Position numbers and translations under genes: made by a program
Assembly: GCA_950106755.1 (NCBI GenBank)
Contig: OX467090.1
Coordinates: forward strand, 620,001 to 684,000
Length of the DNA: 64,000 nucleotides
Origin: Climacium dendroides
Taxonomy: Eukaryota > Streptophyta > Bryopsida > Hypnales > Climaciaceae
Direction of reading: 5' to 3'
In this document: in pieces, positions 23,903 through 36,004 of the stretch
How positions within the stretch are numbered: position 1 is the first letter of the stretch
How the letters are laid out: each line of letters begins with the position of its first letter
The notes under the pieces: generated by a model
Database searches by the model: none
What the model was told of the DNA's origin: nothing
The model's input: only the letters and a program-made list of their open reading frames with translations

Positions 23903-24328
23903 ATTGGTAAGCAAAATCCTTCAAAGACTTTGATGTTTTGAACTGCGTAGGTCGTAGTGTTCATTGAACCCTAAGTATGTACTTTATGTATCTTCAACAA
24001 TATGATTTAGTATTGTACCACGAGAGCCACATGGGGGTTTGTAATGATGAAAGTATTATTTCATGTTTCCTTTGACATCTGTTGTGACATTATGAATGAC
24101 ATGAAAGTGTTGCTGTAGACATATTTTTAGTCACATTAGGTCAATATACACTTCTACTTGTCAATTACAGAGGCTTCAAGATTCTATAAAAAAGTTAGTT
24201 GAACTCAGAGGTTCCAACACAAGTCATGAAGAGTAATGTCAAGAAATTTCACACTCACTTTTTGCCTTCGAAGCTTTTATTATTTTACCTTTTGACATTT
24301 TCTGAAGCTTACACATTGCATTTACAAA

Positions 24329-24398
24329 GACGTCATGACAAACACATTTATAATGTTGTAATTGACGTCATGACAAACACATTAATAATGTTGTAATT
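24329..24398 (+). repeat. Two tandem 35-bp units starting GACGTCATGACAAACACATT
   Basis: Units at 24329-24363 and 24364-24398 differ by about two bases. They lie between the divergent TNPA-like and TNP2 genes of the CACTA element. They contain the palindromic TGACGTCA core, a bZIP-type site in plants, and may be part of the shared promoter. Confidence 0.75.
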
Positions 24399-24768
24399 GA
24401 CATCATAGAAGACAACATTGACATCACACACGTCAGAATTCTATGTCTACAGACATGTCAACAACAATAGGTGTGAAAGTGATTTCTTGTGGTTGCAGCC
24501 TCTACCTCTACAAGTACTAGATGCCAATCACTTTAAATTAAAGATCACCTAAAGATAGTGCACTCCAACATGCCACTAGCATTTGGAAAGTCACTTAAAT
24601 GTCATTGAAGAGTCCATCTAACCAATTTATTATTTTATATCAGGATTTCTTGTTCAAGGTCTTGATCGAGAGATGCTTCACCATATTTGAATTCCTTATC
24701 CAATGTGAAGATGACATCGTGCATGAATCCAGTGTCCCAAAGACGTGGCGCCACCATCCGCTTTGCAG

Positions 24769-27700
24769 AAGACGGACGTACGCTACGCCACATACCTATA
24801 GGTGACCTAATCCTACATACGGAGTTGCGTGTGGCGACAGAGAAAAATGTGCTCTCTTACAGGTGTCCCTATCTAAACTGCAAGGGCGGACTACAGAAGA
24901 CCATAAGGAGCATACGCCAACATCATTCTCTTGTCGGTCGAGATCCTTTTTTGAAGAAATCCTTGTTAGGTGGGGACCCCCTTGAAGGCTATCCCGATGC
25001 TGGAATTTGGGTTGAAGACGTCGCTTACGACAACGACGTCATAGTCAATGTTGGCTCAGACAACAACTACATTCACAATGACAACGTCTTTGTTGGAGAA
25101 GACAATGCACCAAGTCCAGATGAAGAAAATGATCCTCCCCTTGATGAGTATCACGAAGTGCAGCGCCAGGTCATGGAGGCCTTTGATAGAGGGGATACAT
25201 TGCATGAAGAGTCCGAGGCCTATGGAGAGGGAGGCGACGGCCGCGACGTAGATGATGGTTGCGACGACACTGTAGATAATATGGAAGATTTGTACACGCA
25301 AGCCACTACTCCACTGTACCGCGGTGCAAAGGCAAGCATCGTGTCAGCCACGATCATCATCATGAATATGTGTACCGTTTTCCGCGTTAGCAATAAATTC
25401 ACAGATGAGCTATTCCGATTTTTGTCCGGTGATTTGCTTCCAAAAGGTAACAAGTTGCCCATTAACCATTATGAGGCGCGGAAGAGCATTAGGCGATTGG
25501 GGCTTAACTACAACAATATCCATGCCTGCCCCAATGGGTGCATTCTATATGAAGATGCGCATGCCACATTAGAGAGTTGTCCTCAGTGCAGTACTCCACG
25601 ATGGATGGATGGCACGACCAATATTCCATCCAAAGTTATTCGTCACTTTCCCCTCATTCCAAGATTGAAACGGATGTGGAGGTCGCCTGAGATAGTACGC
25701 ATGCTGATGGGTTACACCAAACATGTCAGTAGTGACGGCGTCATGCGTTCCGTGGTGGACAGCCCAGCATGGAAGCACATTGACACCAACGTCGCATTCA
25801 ACAACTTTGGAGTAGAAGTGCGGAACATGCGACTTGCATTGGCTTTAGATGGTGTAAATCCCTTCAAGTTGAATAACACAAACTGGTCCACGTGGCCAGT
25901 TCTAATCTTGATCTACAACTTTGAGCCGTGGTTTGTCACAAAGAAGTTTTTTATTTCCTTATGCATTTTGATTTCAGGCAAGCACTCTCCAAACTCAAGT
26001 GGACTTGATGTCTTCATACGCCCGTTGCTAAAGGAGTTGAAGGAATTGTGGACAGGTGTTCGTGCGCTTGACTTTTCCCAAGAGGAAGGCAATCGATCTT
26101 TTGAATTTCGTGCTGTATTGATGTGGACCATCTCTGATTTTCCAGCGTATGGGCTGATTTCAGGCCTCTGTTGTAAGGGGTACAAAGGGTGTCCACATTG
26201 TGGACCTGACACAGATGCAAGGATGGCCAAAACTAGAGATGTTCTATCAAACAGAAGAGTTAGAGGGTTGAAGATTGTGTATGGTGGCATACGGCGTTAC
26301 TTGCCTCGACATCATCCATATCGAAGGAACACTCGGTTCAATGGCAAAGCAGAGCACCGTGGTATGCCAAAAGTACAAACAGGACAAGATATTATCCGAT
26401 TTGCAGCATGGCGACAATCATACCTAGACCTAGGTGGCAAGGAAAATGGACCAGATGATCTAGTGCACGTAACCGGGGTAAAAAGAATGAGTGCATTATT
26501 TGAGCTAGACTACTGGGAGGTAATTGAATACCAAAAACCATATGGAATTTCCTTGTTCTAGGCGTGTCAGTGATGACGTATTTGTTGACATGCTATGACG
26601 TGTAATGCTTGAAATTGTCCCCAACGACATTGCTGTAAATGTCTTGAACTGTCTACAATGACGTCTCTGTAAATGTCTTCAAGCATGTCTCAGTAAAGGC
26701 AATAATTATTTCATACATGTTATTTTGTTGAAATGTAGTCATCGACCTCTCGTATAATTTTTTTTTCACAAGCGTTTCATGAAAAATATGTTATTTTCGA
26801 AAGTCTTTGATGGAGGATTTTGCTGACCTCATGTGTACTGGTTTGTATTGTAGCATTTGCTCGAACGTCATACACTGGATCCTATGCATTGCGAAAAGAA
26901 TTTATGCGAGAATATAGTGAAGACTTTGTGGGGTATGAATGACAGTCCAGGGAGCCGGCTTGATGCAGAAGAATTAGGCATTCGTGAAGAAATATGGCTT
27001 CAGGAACCACGCCGGCGACAAGATGAGTACTACATGCCACAAGCTCCTTTTGTGTTCAAGCCACACGAACGTAAAGAGTTTGTTTCAATTATTTCCAACA
27101 TTCGCACCCCTTCAAATTATGTGGGAAGCATTCACAAGTGCCTAGAAGATGGAAAACTTCAGTATATGAAAACCCATGACTACCATGTTCTCATGCAGCA
27201 GGTACTTGGCATATTTGTTTTTTACATGCATGTATTGTATGTGATTAATGTCATGAAGTTGCAATAGGTGAAATTGATGTTTGCACGTTCACTTGTACAT
27301 AGAAGGAAGACAAGTCTTGTTTTATGTGATGTCAAGAGCAGTGTCATTAATAAAAATAGGAAAGGTATGTTCTGTCTATGGTGACAACAGTGTTGACATG
27401 GTTGTGATGCAAACCATGTTCGTAGTCATGTCATTAGTGACGTACTTTGTGTAGTACACAAAACTAGTATTTGACGTCTGTCTGAAGTGCTTGCGGCAAT
27501 TAATCTTCCTAACATAAGCCTTATTGTGGACAATGTTTGTCAGATCCTACCAGTGGCAATCCGAAATTTACTTGATGAGAATGTGCGCGCAGCCATAATG
27601 AAAATGAGCCGGGTATTCCAAAGAATTTGTGCCAAAGAAGTGCGAGAAGCTGACCACGATGACATGATGCGGGATGTCATAATGGCAACTTGCATATTGG

Positions 27701-29276
27701 AGAAGGAATTCCCCCCTACATTCTTAAACATCATGTCCCATCTTCCCTTGCACTTGGTCCAACAATTATTTGTATGTGGCCCCGTGCACTGCCGTTGGAT
27801 GTACCCAATAGAGCGGTATATGAAAACTTTAAAAGATTATGTCCGGACTTATGCACATCCAGAGGGTAGCATTGCAGAAGGCTACCGAATGGATGATATG
27901 CTTGGATTTTGTACTGAGTACATGCGCGAGTATACAGGGACGGTGCACCGTGTGTGGGATCCAAATGAAGACGCTACAATGACAGACGAGATTCTTCGAT
28001 TGAATGCCCATCAGAAGAGGAAGATGTCAGATGAGTTTCGGAATCTTGCACATGCATTTGTATTGGACAATGCTGCATGCCTTGAACCTTGGCGCCAGTG
28101 AGTGTCTTGAACTTCATTTCAAATTCAGTCAAATTCCATATTACATTCTTTTTTGTATGATGTTGTATAGCTGCTTGTATCGAGGTATGCTCATATTGAC
28201 AGAAATTCATATCATAGGTAAGTTCATTGTGATGTCGCCTTGTAGGTTGCTTGCGATGTGTGACGTATTCTGTGACATCCTATGAAACATTTGTGAAAAC
28301 ACATATTGTTGGCAAGGCATGTTAAATTTGATATGGCCTGAGAATTGAGGTGTTTATAGTTATGTATTCAATAACAAGATTGTTGCCCTTCATGACATGA
28401 TTGACAACTGTACCTTTGTTTGGAATGACATGTAGGGAGTACACAACCGCAAGATGCCAAAGGTGGCAAGAAAGAGAAGCATTTCGTCGTCAATTCCGCC
28501 GCCGGCACCCTACAATGGCCGTGCGATATACAGCAGACCTTGTGGATTTGCCTCCTTTTGCTTCGTGGTTGACTACACGGGTGAAGTCTTTGGAAAATGC
28601 GGGTCAACGTGTCGACAATGACGTCGTACAATACAAGCAACCACCGGAGCGATATGCAACATCACATCATCAAATGCATGCCTTTGGCATGCATCTTCAC
28701 ATTCGTATAGCAGAATTAGGGCTGGTTATACGAGATTCAGGTGTAGTAGCCTCATTCACTCGGCAACTACGTTGGGGGCTTCGCAATGGGCAACCTGTAG
28801 AAAGAACAGAGGACTATGTGGGGTACATTGAAGAGATATTGGAGTTGGACTACCGAAATCATTGTACGACTGTGCTAGTGTGTGACTGGGTTCGCGCAGG
28901 CAATGATGTTCGATTCCCTCATATTCAACGAGATCGCTATGGCTTTGCCATGGCAAATTTCAACCATATGGACGGCAAAGTGCATGCTAACTCTTTTGCA
29001 TTTCCATTGCATGTTCAACAAGTATTCTTTTCAGACGATCCTCATAGGCGGGGGTGGAAGGTGATATGTCGTACAGATGTGAGGGGTAGACGTGGTCAGC
29101 TTGAAGGCAATCAATCCATTCCTTCAATGGTTGAAGTAGGGAATGATGAGGACTTCATGGGACTTCAACCCATTGCCTTGGAGTCAGAACCAGTGAGAGA
29201 AGTGGCAACAGAAGGTGGAATGTTCATCACACCAGCAAATGAGGCTCCAAGGCAACAAGAGGTAGATAGAATCTAG
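24769..29276 (+). CDS. TNP2-type CACTA transposase
   Basis: Five or more exons are seen: a likely short upstream exon not located, then 24769-26519, 26854-27201, 27544-28097 and 28436-29276, all with GT-AG borders and consistent phase. The first part has a transposase-associated zinc-like region (CPYLNCKGG ... RQHH). The core TNP2 transposase domain spans about 25625-26220 (FPLIPRLKRMWRS, SPAWKHID, WPVLILIYNFEPW, ISDFPAYGLISG, CKGYKGCPHCG). The later exons match the DUF4218 region (HCRWMYPIERYMKTLKDYVR, PEGSIAEGY) and the DUF4216 region (CDWVRAG ... FADxN-type ... VFFSDDP). There are no internal stops. The protein cuts and joins element ends with the TNPA-like partner. Confidence 0.9.
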
Positions 29277-31084
29277 GTGGGACATGATAGGCATGGCCTT
29301 CGGATACATCACTTCTCCCACAAAGTGCCATGTCAAATCTGACAATAGCATTGTTATTAGACACGTCACATTTAATTTCCCGTAGTTGTCATTAAAGACG
29401 TTGTAGAAGATGTTGAAAATGACATCTTTGTGGACGTGTGTAAAGCACTCAAAAATTGATGTTTTCACATAATGGTATTTTGCAAGAAAGGAAGGCAAAC
29501 TAATTTTCATTATACGTAAGGGATGTGTAATTGTTGTGTTTCATTATGAACAATTGGGCATTTCAATTACTCTTTGTGGGTTCATTGCAAAAAACATTGT
29601 TCATTTTCTGTAGTATTTTGACATTGTAAAACATTGTTGGCTTTTAGAAGCACGGGATCATTATATAATTCAAAAGTATTTTTTTTTTCAATATGAGAAA
29701 TATGTCCAAAGGTAATCTGTGATGCTGAGTTGCAAATTCCATTTATGTAGTAGTGGCATTTTCAATAAGAATTGTGGCGGATCACTAATGAATGTGCATG
29801 TGCATAATTGTGTATGTCCTACTTTTTTCTTTTGGGATGAAGGTTTTCTTTTTCTATCATTTGGTTTTCTTACATGGCGAACCCTTTTCACGAACGAAAT
29901 TCGACAATTGTAGTGCCCTGTAAATAAAAATTCATAATTTATAGAAAGGCACTTTAATTTCATGGAAATGTTTATTTAGTATAAAATATGAGCACCCAAA
30001 TCCAATTATTATGTGGTGCCAAATTTCACTTTAGTTGTTGTCTTTCAGTAAAAAATGTTCATGTGAAGTTCCTCTTTCAAATTTGTCATTTGCTGCTTTC
30101 CTTGCCCATTTTTTTCCCTTGTCCTCTTAGCCTTGTAGCCCTCCCAAAAAAAAATGGCAAATACGCCAAGTGATATTCTACAAAAATTTGTTTGAAAATA
30201 AAATAGGAATTTCATAGAAAAGTCTCGTGAAAACATTAGGACCAAATGAACTCCAATTTTTATTATGGTAATTTTCCTTGCTAGCTTTCTGAAATTAACA
30301 TGCATTTTTCCTCACCAGTTCTTTGAGGTATTTGATTTAATAATTTCCTTATATAATTTTTTTCTTCTCTTGGCAATATGAAGTAATTCATTGCATGGTA
30401 GTAAAGTAAAATTAAATACTGAATTTCCATCCTACAAACATAGGATGCCACTAAAATCGTGGTCATCTTTACATTTTTACAGCTTTAAGAATATTTGTTT
30501 GCTTCAAATGTTCTACGAATGTTCATATTAAGAGCCTTTTTGCTTGGAGGTTACAATTTATTAAACTTTCTTCACCATTTTGTATTTACCGTGTACCTCA
30601 TTTTATTAATATTAATTCATGCATAATGTTTTTGGCAATGTATACATACTTTTCTATAATATTTTGGAAGCGAAGTTGGTCACGTGGAAAATTATGCCCC
30701 AAAAACTCCCACTCCACATCCTACCCAAGGTTTTTTGAACACTATGTAAGCAGCTGCCCCGTTCTGCACTTTTTTCGACGTGGGCAACATCCTCCACGAA
30801 TGTACAGTGGCTGCCCGCAAGAGCTATCCCGAAGTCTGCTGACGTGACAGAAAGGCGTTGTCTTTGACGTCACCAAAAAACATGTCTAGTGTTGTTGTCG
30901 ACGTCATAAAAAACATGTGATGTCTTTTGGTTCTTGTTCCTGTTTTTGTTGACATCACCGAAGATCTAACAGTCACGTATGCGTTTTTTGAAAAACATAG
31001 CATGTTTTGAAAAACGCTTTACGTTTTTTTCAACGTCACGTGTTTTTGTAAAAACATCGTCAAAAACGCAGTTTTCTTATAGTG
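29277..31084 (+). other. CACTA 3' subterminal region
   Basis: No gene is seen. The first 1.5 kb is AT-rich. From about 30840 to 31070 it is dense in GACGTC, AAACATG and GTTTTTT words. It ends with the inverted CACTA terminus. Confidence 0.8.
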
Positions 31085-31099
31085 AGTTCGGATTCAGAA

Positions 31100-31929
31100 T
31101 AGAGTATAATGTAGTTTAACTATTTAAGGGTAGAGTAGAAGATGTCTTTTGACTTATTCGGAGGTTATGGATTTACTATTATTGTTTAAATGTATTTTGG
31201 TGACCACTTTTGTGACCATTAGTGGTCAATGATGTCACTATTTAAAACTTTGAACATGCACATCTATTGAACATGTTTAGTTGTAGTATCAAAAATCTCT
31301 TCTTGGAAATGCTTGACAGTGTTTTTTCTTTTTTAGATTTAGTGCAAGGGTACCGAATGCAATGTTGACTTTCTGTATTCTTTACCTGCTCTTGGAAGTT
31401 GGAAATGAGATTGAAATGCAATTAGTTCTGGAAAATAAATTAGAATCCAAATTCATTTGGAAGAATTGTATAATAGTATTGTGGATTTTGATTAGCCCTA
31501 ATGTAATTGAGCTTATATACATTAAGCCTTCCAATTTTTTGTGTCATGAAGTTCAATGGTTTGACTTGCAAGAAATATTTGAACTCTTTTTTGCAATTTG
31601 AACACCCTCATAGGTAAACATTATAATTTTTAACTCCATAAGGGATATTGTTGTGCTTTCTTTTTTTCCATAATGTCTAGCATGTCTAGTTTGAATTTGT
31701 ACGGTTAAAAACTCGAAATTCCAAGAAAATGATAAATGTAATGAAAATATTGACATTTCTTTAGAAGTAAAAATTTCAAGAAATTGAAGAAAGTTGAGAA
31801 GAAGCCTTGGGTCTATTTTTTTAATTATTAGGCATTGAAATGCCCAAATGCCCAATTCCTCCCAAACAAGAAGACCTACATGAAGCTTATTGAATGAAAA
31901 GGGGGAAAAATCACCCTAAAAATGAGACG
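31100..31929 (+). repeat. 3' flank of split gene and S1 spacer module (direct copy)
   Basis: 31100-31340 is the presumed 3' untranslated flank of the split 17078 gene. From about 31340 the sequence matches S1: TGCAAGGGTACC, then TTGGAAATGAG. From 31620 to 31880 it matches 34965-35260 (GATATTGTTGTGCTTTCTTT, GTCTAGTTTGAATTTGTA, GCCCAAATGCC). It ends at the CGGAC cluster. No gene is seen. Confidence 0.75.
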
Positions 31930-32340
31930 GTAGAAATGAAGCGGACGATCTAAAAATCGCCCCCTCTGGACCGTCCGATCACGCAGACTGTCCGTCCGCC
32001 CGATCGAATGGGCCAGAGGGGGCGCACGGCCACCCCGTCCGCCCGATCGGACGGGCCAGAGGGGGCGGACGGCCACCCCATCCGCCCGATTGGACGGCCT
32101 CTGTTCGACCGTGCGGACCGGACGAGGCGTCCGCCAACCCTAAACCGTCCGCTCGGACGGCCAGGAAGAGGCGGACGGCCTTTGTTCGACCGTGCGGACC
32201 GGACGAGGCGGCCGCCAACCCTAGACCGTCCGATCGGACGGCCAGTCCGTCCGCCCGATCGGACGGCCTTCGTCCGCTGTAGGACGGGAATGAGGCCGTC
32301 CGCCTCATATAAGACAAGCGGACGGACCGTTCGCTCTCAC
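31930..32340 (+). promoter_or_regulatory. CGGAC-cluster promoter P3 for the kinase-like gene
   Basis: About 400 bp of GGACGG/GTCCGCC words with internal order. There is a ~44-bp unit (GCCCGATCGGACGGGCCAGA core) repeated about 2.5 times at 31995-32095. A ~74-bp unit with TTCGACCGTGCGGACCGGAC is repeated twice at 32097-32245. A perfect 16-bp palindrome, CCGTCCGATCGGACGG, lies at 32226-32241. A TATA box (TATAAG, 32308-32313) lies 190 bp before the ATG at 32498. This is the best ordered of the clusters. Confidence 0.7.
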
Positions 32341-32497
32341 TTTTGCCTTCCCCCTTGCATGCAAGAGAGAGCGGAGAGCTGGTGGTTTGACCTCCAATGG
32401 CTCCTTTCTTTGGGTGGGTAAGAGTCTAATATTTGGGGTAACTCTTGCCAATTTTTTTATAAAACTTTGACGTTCATCATTCTACCGGGTTATCAAC

Positions 32498-33985
32498 ATG
32501 CCGAGGGCGAAGAAGGCTTCCAAGGAGCTGAAGGGAAAAGAAGAAGCCCCCTCTATTCAGTGGACAAGGGAGAATCCCTCGGAGAGTTGCAAAGCATTCT
32601 TAATCAAATTGATTGTGAAGTTTTATGAGACAGAGACTACAGTGTCTCTTGACACTAAATATGTGCGATATGAAGAGGACTACATCGAGAAATTCTTTGT
32701 GGATATGAGGCAGAGGATGTTGAACGCCTTGCACGTACCGCAGTGGATTGATGAAACGGAGAAGAAGAATTTCCCCAAATTTCTTGACAGCAAGGTGCAT
32801 GATGCATTATGGAATGCTTCGGTCATTTTGGATAAATATTGGAGGAAGAAACGCGAAAATGATGAAGCCTTCGAGCATGTCATTATGAAAGCGGATTTAT
32901 TCACCAAAAGGTGCCAACCATTTAAGAGGAGGCAGAATAGAGCAAGATCAATTGGTTGGTGGACGAGCAAGCCTGGAATGGACCAAGCACAAAATACACG
33001 TCGCCTTCTAATAGCCCTTCCAGAAACGGCCACGGTGATTCCCGTAAATAACAAAATCATGCGGGGTGGCTATGCTACAATTCGGAGAGTGCGAATAGAA
33101 GGATGTGGGGAGATTCATCCATCATGGGAGTTTGCAGCAAAGATGTCTCTCCAAGAAGGTGAACGACCTGCTTTTGCAAAGATGGAACACAATACTGAGA
33201 CTATGGCAGTAATGATTCCGCATGCTGGAGTGATATGTTTTTTTGCAGTGCATTCCAAAAAGAATGAAGGATACTCATTCTGGTGGAACGGCGGTACATT
33301 GCGTGAAATGATGCGTCGGGATGACGACTATCCAGACAATATAGCCCTTCGAGTGCTGTATGAGCCACGTATAACAGAAGAAGAAATCATTGGTGCTAAA
33401 AATCTGAAGCGATTTAGAGCCAAACGCGTGGAGCTTGCATGGGCATTACTGCACATCATGAATGCGGTGCACACCGTTGGACATCTCCACAACGACATTT
33501 CTCCGGACAACATCATGTTTCATTTTTCTGAAGATGAGTCCCGGGTTTACATTGGAGTTTGTGATTGGGGGATGACTACAGTGTTGAGCGAGCCTATGAA
33601 GTCGTTGTATACATTCACATCAACAGCTGAAAAGGACGAAGCTATAAAGAGGACGTGGTGGGTGGATCCCAGTATTACTTATGTACACGGAAGAGATGCG
33701 GATGTGCAAAACATTCCTTCTCTTTCCATGCTATCCGAGCAATATGCTGTTGCTAAATTAGCTGAACGGATCAGTAGGCAGTGCATGTCGGAGGCATATC
33801 ACAAGTTGCAGCGTGAATCAAGTAGCTCACATGTCAAGTACCTCCATCCACAATTTGCACAGGTGTTTGATACTTACTTGAAGCGCGTTCAGAACAAAGA
33901 GAGTACTTTGGCACAAGTCATCTTCCGTTTTAGTACTTCATTCAACTGGCCTGTTCTAGATGAACACTTCCGTGGTTCATATTGA
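32498..33985 (+). CDS. Kinase-like protein with unrecognised N-terminal domain (array gene)
   Basis: An intact single-exon frame of 495 residues with a good ATG context, downstream of a TATA-containing cluster. Residues 1-150 are charged and helical and not recognised. A protein-kinase fold follows. It has a glycine-loop-like RGGYATIRRV at about 188, AAKM as the lysine strand at about 213, HLHNDISPDNIM as the catalytic loop at about 328-339 (HxDxxxxN), and DWG in place of DFG at about 355. The D and N of the catalytic loop and the D of DWG are kept, so activity is possible. The C-lobe (SEQYAVAKLAERI) is short. It is flanked by direct copies of the S1-plus-cluster module. Family and substrate are unknown. 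Confidence 0.75.
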   Translation: MPRAKKASKELKGKEEAPSIQWTRENPSESCKAFLIKLIVKFYETETTVSLDTKYVRYEEDYIEKFFVDMRQRMLNALHVPQWIDETEKKNFPKFLDSKVHDALWNASVILDKYWRKKRENDEAFEHVIMKADLFTKRCQPFKRRQNRARSIGWWTSKPGMDQAQNTRRLLIALPETATVIPVNNKIMRGGYATIRRVRIEGCGEIHPSWEFAAKMSLQEGERPAFAKMEHNTETMAVMIPHAGVICFFAVHSKKNEGYSFWWNGGTLREMMRRDDDYPDNIALRVLYEPRITEEEIIGAKNLKRFRAKRVELAWALLHIMNAVHTVGHLHNDISPDNIMFHFSEDESRVYIGVCDWGMTTVLSEPMKSLYTFTSTAEKDEAIKRTWWVDPSITYVHGRDADVQNIPSLSMLSEQYAVAKLAERISRQCMSEAYHKLQRESSSSHVKYLHPQFAQVFDTYLKRVQNKESTLAQVIFRFSTSFNWPVLDEHFRGSY

Positions 33986-34474
33986 AGTTCAAGAATAGTT
34001 CATATAAGTATATAGGCTGGTAGTATGCATAGATGCCAAGTAGTAATGTAGTATGTATGCGAATTACATAGTTGCATAGCATATGTGCACCATTTTGATT
34101 TTTTAAGACCAATGAATGCCAATGTAGTTGGACTTTTATGTGCCTTTGTAATTGACGAGGATATTTTAATTGATAATGATTTTTAAAGTGTGTGAATTGT
34201 CCCTATCTTTTGTCATTGTTGGTTTGCAATTTTGCATAGAAAAGTCTAAAACCCTTCAATTACGGAAATTGTGATTTTTTAAGTTGGTATTTGCAAGATT
34301 GGGAAGTTTTTGTTTTAAATTGTATGGTCTTCCAATTCTTTAATTTGCCATGTATGGTTGAAGATATTCAATTGGACAATGTATTATGTATAATTGTAAA
34401 TTGTCTTCTAGATTCTAGAAGCATGGTTTTTTGTTTGGTATCAATGGTGTGTTGTTAATTTTTTGCATGCAACG
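33986..34474 (+). other. 3' flank of kinase-like gene
   Basis: AT-rich sequence with no open frame of note. It ends where the S1 module begins, at about 34475. Probably the 3' untranslated region and terminator; no consensus signal stands out. Confidence 0.5.
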
Positions 34475-35404
34475 AGTTTGTCGGCTTCATTAACATGTTA
34501 AAAAAAAATAGTAATTACCCCCTAAATGCTTGAGGACCCAAAATATTAAATATGGTGTTTGCAAAACTTAGAAGTTCAATAAAACCTAACTATTTTTCAT
34601 CATTTTAGTGAGGTAATAATTTTGGGAAATTCTTTTTGAAGTCTACTTTTGGCTCCAGAAGTCCGATCTTGCAATTAAAGGACAATGATTTTTCTGAAAG
34701 AGATATTATGCAAGGGTACCTTGTGCAATCTTGACTTTTCTTTTGTGTTAAGAGCTTTTGGAAATGAGCCTCAAATACAGTAGGTCTTGGAGGAAAATTC
34801 ATATTGGAAATTCATATTAAAAAATTATAGAGTAAATTTTGCAAAGCTGTAAATTGATTGGGCAAGTTTGGCCCATTAACCTCATATTCTTTGGGTCCCC
34901 AACATTTTAGATTTGCCTTGCCAAAAAGGCTTCAACTTTTTTTTGTGATTTTAACAGCATCATTGTCAAATGTTATAATCTTTCACTGTACAAGTGATAT
35001 TGTTGTGCTTTCTTTTCCTATGCAATCTCTAACAAGTCTAGTTTGAATTTGTATGGTTACAATTCCAAAAAAATTGATACATCTTACCAAAATGTGGGCT
35101 CTTTGTTCAATTTAGAGCAAATTAAAGGAAGTTTAAATTTGAAAATAAGGCTTCGGCATGTAGGGGTTACAACATCCTATGGTTATTTGGATGATTGAAT
35201 TTGTTTGAACCATGAACCATTGTTTTCTTGGGCCAATTGAAGGCCCAAATGCCTAAAAAAAAATGGACTGTACCAAATCTATAGGTTAAATTTGAAGAAA
35301 AATTGGATGATAATGCCAAATTGCTCGAATTTGAAAGAAAAAAAATTGGATGAAATTACGCACATCAAATGTAACTCATCTAAACCTACACCGAAGTTTA
35401 CCCC
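34475..35404 (+). repeat. S1 spacer module downstream of kinase-like gene (direct copy)
   Basis: 34475-34830 is the inverse of 1-357. 34690-34830 matches 31340-31440 and, more loosely, both arms (1990-2160 and inverted 16020-16150). 34965-35260 matches 31620-31880 directly. It leads into the CGGAC cluster at 35405. The same spacer thus lies on both sides of the kinase-like gene in the same orientation. Confidence 0.8.
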
Positions 35405-35548
35405 ATTTTTCGCCAGATGCCCCGATCGGACGACCCCACACCGACCCGTCTGACCCGTCTGCCTTCCCGTCCGCCTCCCGGTCCGCCCTCCTGTCCGCCC
35501 TCCCGTCCGCCTCTCGTCTGCCTCCCCGGCCACCCTCCCCGGCCGCCC
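35405..35548 (+). promoter_or_regulatory. CGGAC/GTCCGCC cluster P4, left half, interrupted by a Mutator-like element
   Basis: The cluster has GATCGGACG followed by CCGTCCGCCTCCCGGTCCGCC-type words. It breaks off at 35548 in CCCGGCCGCCC. The same 11 bp begins the right half (47425/47426-47660), which continues with the same strand bias. The two halves were probably one promoter cluster before insertion. Confidence 0.6.
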
Positions 35549-36004
35549 AACGGTGCTAGATTGTGAGCATGTGAGCGTGAGCCTATGAGCGTTGAGCATG
35601 AAGTATGTGAGTGTGGAGTTCTGGAATTGTAAAAAATTCAATAATATTTATAAAAATAGAATTTTCAAGAAAGGGATTCAAATAAATTCTATTTTCAGGA
35701 TATTCGTACCCTATTACTGTGGACCTTTTGCCGTGGACCTATTACCGTGGTTATATACAATTTGTATACAATTTTGAGTTGCTATTACTAGTTAGAGTAA
35801 TAGAAGTGCATGTTGCGAAAGGCAAACAAATGACCTACAAGAAAAAGTAAGTCGAGATTGAAAATAGGTTGTATTGAATACTTCAAGAAATTACAGTATT
35901 CAAACATACAAATTGGTACTTCTAAAGCTATACATTTCACTTTAGTGTATAGTCCTTCAATCATTAATACCAATCACCTAGGGTTTCTTGGACTTCTAAA
36001 CATG

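Larger units (their letters stand above)
18167..31084 (+). mobile_element. Complete CACTA (En/Spm) transposon, 12.9 kb
   Basis: Both ends carry the 14-bp perfect terminal inverted repeat CACTATAAGAAAAC. The 3-bp duplication AGT flanks the element (18164-18166 and 31085-31087), as is standard for CACTA elements. Inside are a TNP2-type transposase gene (plus) and a TNPA-like gene (minus) in divergent order. Subterminal regions (18180-19200 and about 30840-31070) are dense in ACGTC/GACGT words, the kind of motif that TNPA-type proteins bind. Intact ends and an undamaged TNP2 frame suggest it was active recently and may still be competent. Confidence 0.93.

Noticed and set aside
31930..32340. CRISPR-like array
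   Set aside because: Repeats are short and irregular, without constant repeats and unique spacers. The context is a plant nuclear promoter.
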